DNA from: an uncultured Muribaculaceae bacterium
Lineage (GTDB): Bacteria > Bacteroidota > Bacteroidia > Bacteroidales > Muribaculaceae
Reading direction: 5' to 3'
Length of the DNA: 22,872 nucleotides
NCBI GenBank assembly: GCA_910577465.1
Contig: CAJTMM010000032.1
Span: forward strand, 1-22,872
The notes below the pieces were generated by a model. That model saw nothing but the letters and a program-made list of their open reading frames with translations, was not told where the DNA came from and did no database searches. Of the stretch, positions 22,510-22,872 are shown piece by piece. How positions within the stretch are numbered: position 1 is the first letter of the stretch; every line of letters starts with the position of its first letter. Made by a program: the position numbers and the translations under genes.

Positions 22510-22872
22510 ATGGATACGTATAAAGAGACGATAGATTTTTTGTTCAACAGTCTGCCTGTATTTCAGCATCAAGGACCGTCTGCCTATAAGCCGGGGTTGG
22601 ATACGGCGCGAATGCTTGATGACGCATTCGGAAACCGTTACCGAGAGTTCAAAACCATACATGTAGGAGGAACTAATGGCAAGGGGTCGACGGCTCATAC
22701 GATAGCTGCCGTGCTTCAGAGTGCGGGTTATAGGGTGGGGCTGTACACGTCGCCGCACCTGATAGACTTCCGTGAGCGTATGCGCGTGAACGGCAAGATG
22801 ATATCCGAGACAGAAGTGGTGGATTTTGTGGAGCGTTTCAGGTCAATGAAGTTGGATTGTGCCCCATCGTTT
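22510..22872 (+). CDS. folC: Dihydrofolate/folylpolyglutamate synthase FolC (N-terminal part; runs off the window)
   Basis: The first 121 residues of a Mur-ligase-type enzyme that adds glutamate to dihydropteroate or tetrahydrofolate using ATP. The N-terminus (FLFNSLPVFQHQGPSAYKPG) matches bacterial FolC. The P-loop HVGGTNGKGST is at 51-61, and YTSPHLIDFRERM (about 79-91) holds the conserved SPHL...RE motif. The ATG at 22510 gives the expected length ahead of the P-loop. The gene continues past the window end, so the glutamate-binding domain is not seen. Nothing suggests disruption in the visible part. Confidence 0.95.
   Translation, partial: MDTYKETIDFLFNSLPVFQHQGPSAYKPGLDTARMLDDAFGNRYREFKTIHVGGTNGKGSTAHTIAAVLQSAGYRVGLYTSPHLIDFRERMRVNGKMISETEVVDFVERFRSMKLDCAPSF

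Overview
The window looks like chromosomal DNA of a Bacteroidales bacterium, probably of the Muribaculaceae or a close relative. The family placement is inferred from overall protein resemblance, not tested. Evidence for the order: several promoters follow the Bacteroidetes pattern (TTTG or TTG near -33, about 20 bases, then TAnnTTTG near -7). Most genes lack a Shine-Dalgarno site. There is an RprX/RprY-type two-component pair, an NhaA with the long cytoplasmic insertion common in this phylum, and a DcaP-type outer-membrane porin. No tRNA, rRNA, CRISPR array, transposase or integrase was seen.

Layout. 45-3665 (-) is a secreted GH2 beta-galactosidase with an extra N-terminal trefoil-like domain. 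3818-4837 (-) is a solitary RhuM-family gene in AT-richer surroundings. 5200-6513 (-) is the DcaP-like porin. 6679-9450 (-) carries ispE, then the chaperone pair grpE-dnaJ, closed by a strong hairpin. ispE is divergent from dnaB (9557-11119, +), with closely overlapping promoters. Then on the + strand come a secreted 21-residue leucine-rich-repeat protein with a cysteine ladder, lepA, nhaA and rprX-rprY. These are mostly separate transcription units, several ending in clear intrinsic terminators.

18424-20132 is a small AT-richer accessory block on the - strand, lying between the rprY terminator and the terminator of the next gene. It contains a well-formed promoter overlapped by a 9-bp-arm dyad, then a roughly 208-nt highly structured RNA ending in an intrinsic terminator. 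Downstream follow a 114-aa secreted protein of unknown function, a secreted protein made almost only of DnaJ-like zinc knuckles (24 cysteines), and a 58-aa lipoprotein. I consider this the most interesting part. The RNA may be a stand-alone small RNA or a terminator-controlled leader of the secreted-protein genes.

20201-21055 (-) is a two-domain META/HslJ-like lipoprotein. It is divergent from a pair of short chromate-transporter subunits (21300-22459, +) joined by an ATGA overlap and an unusually good Shine-Dalgarno site. The window ends inside folC.

Most genes are housekeeping (replication, isoprenoid precursor synthesis, protein folding, translation, folate) or envelope and ion homeostasis functions. 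The accessory elements are the RhuM gene and the 18.4-20.1 kb block.
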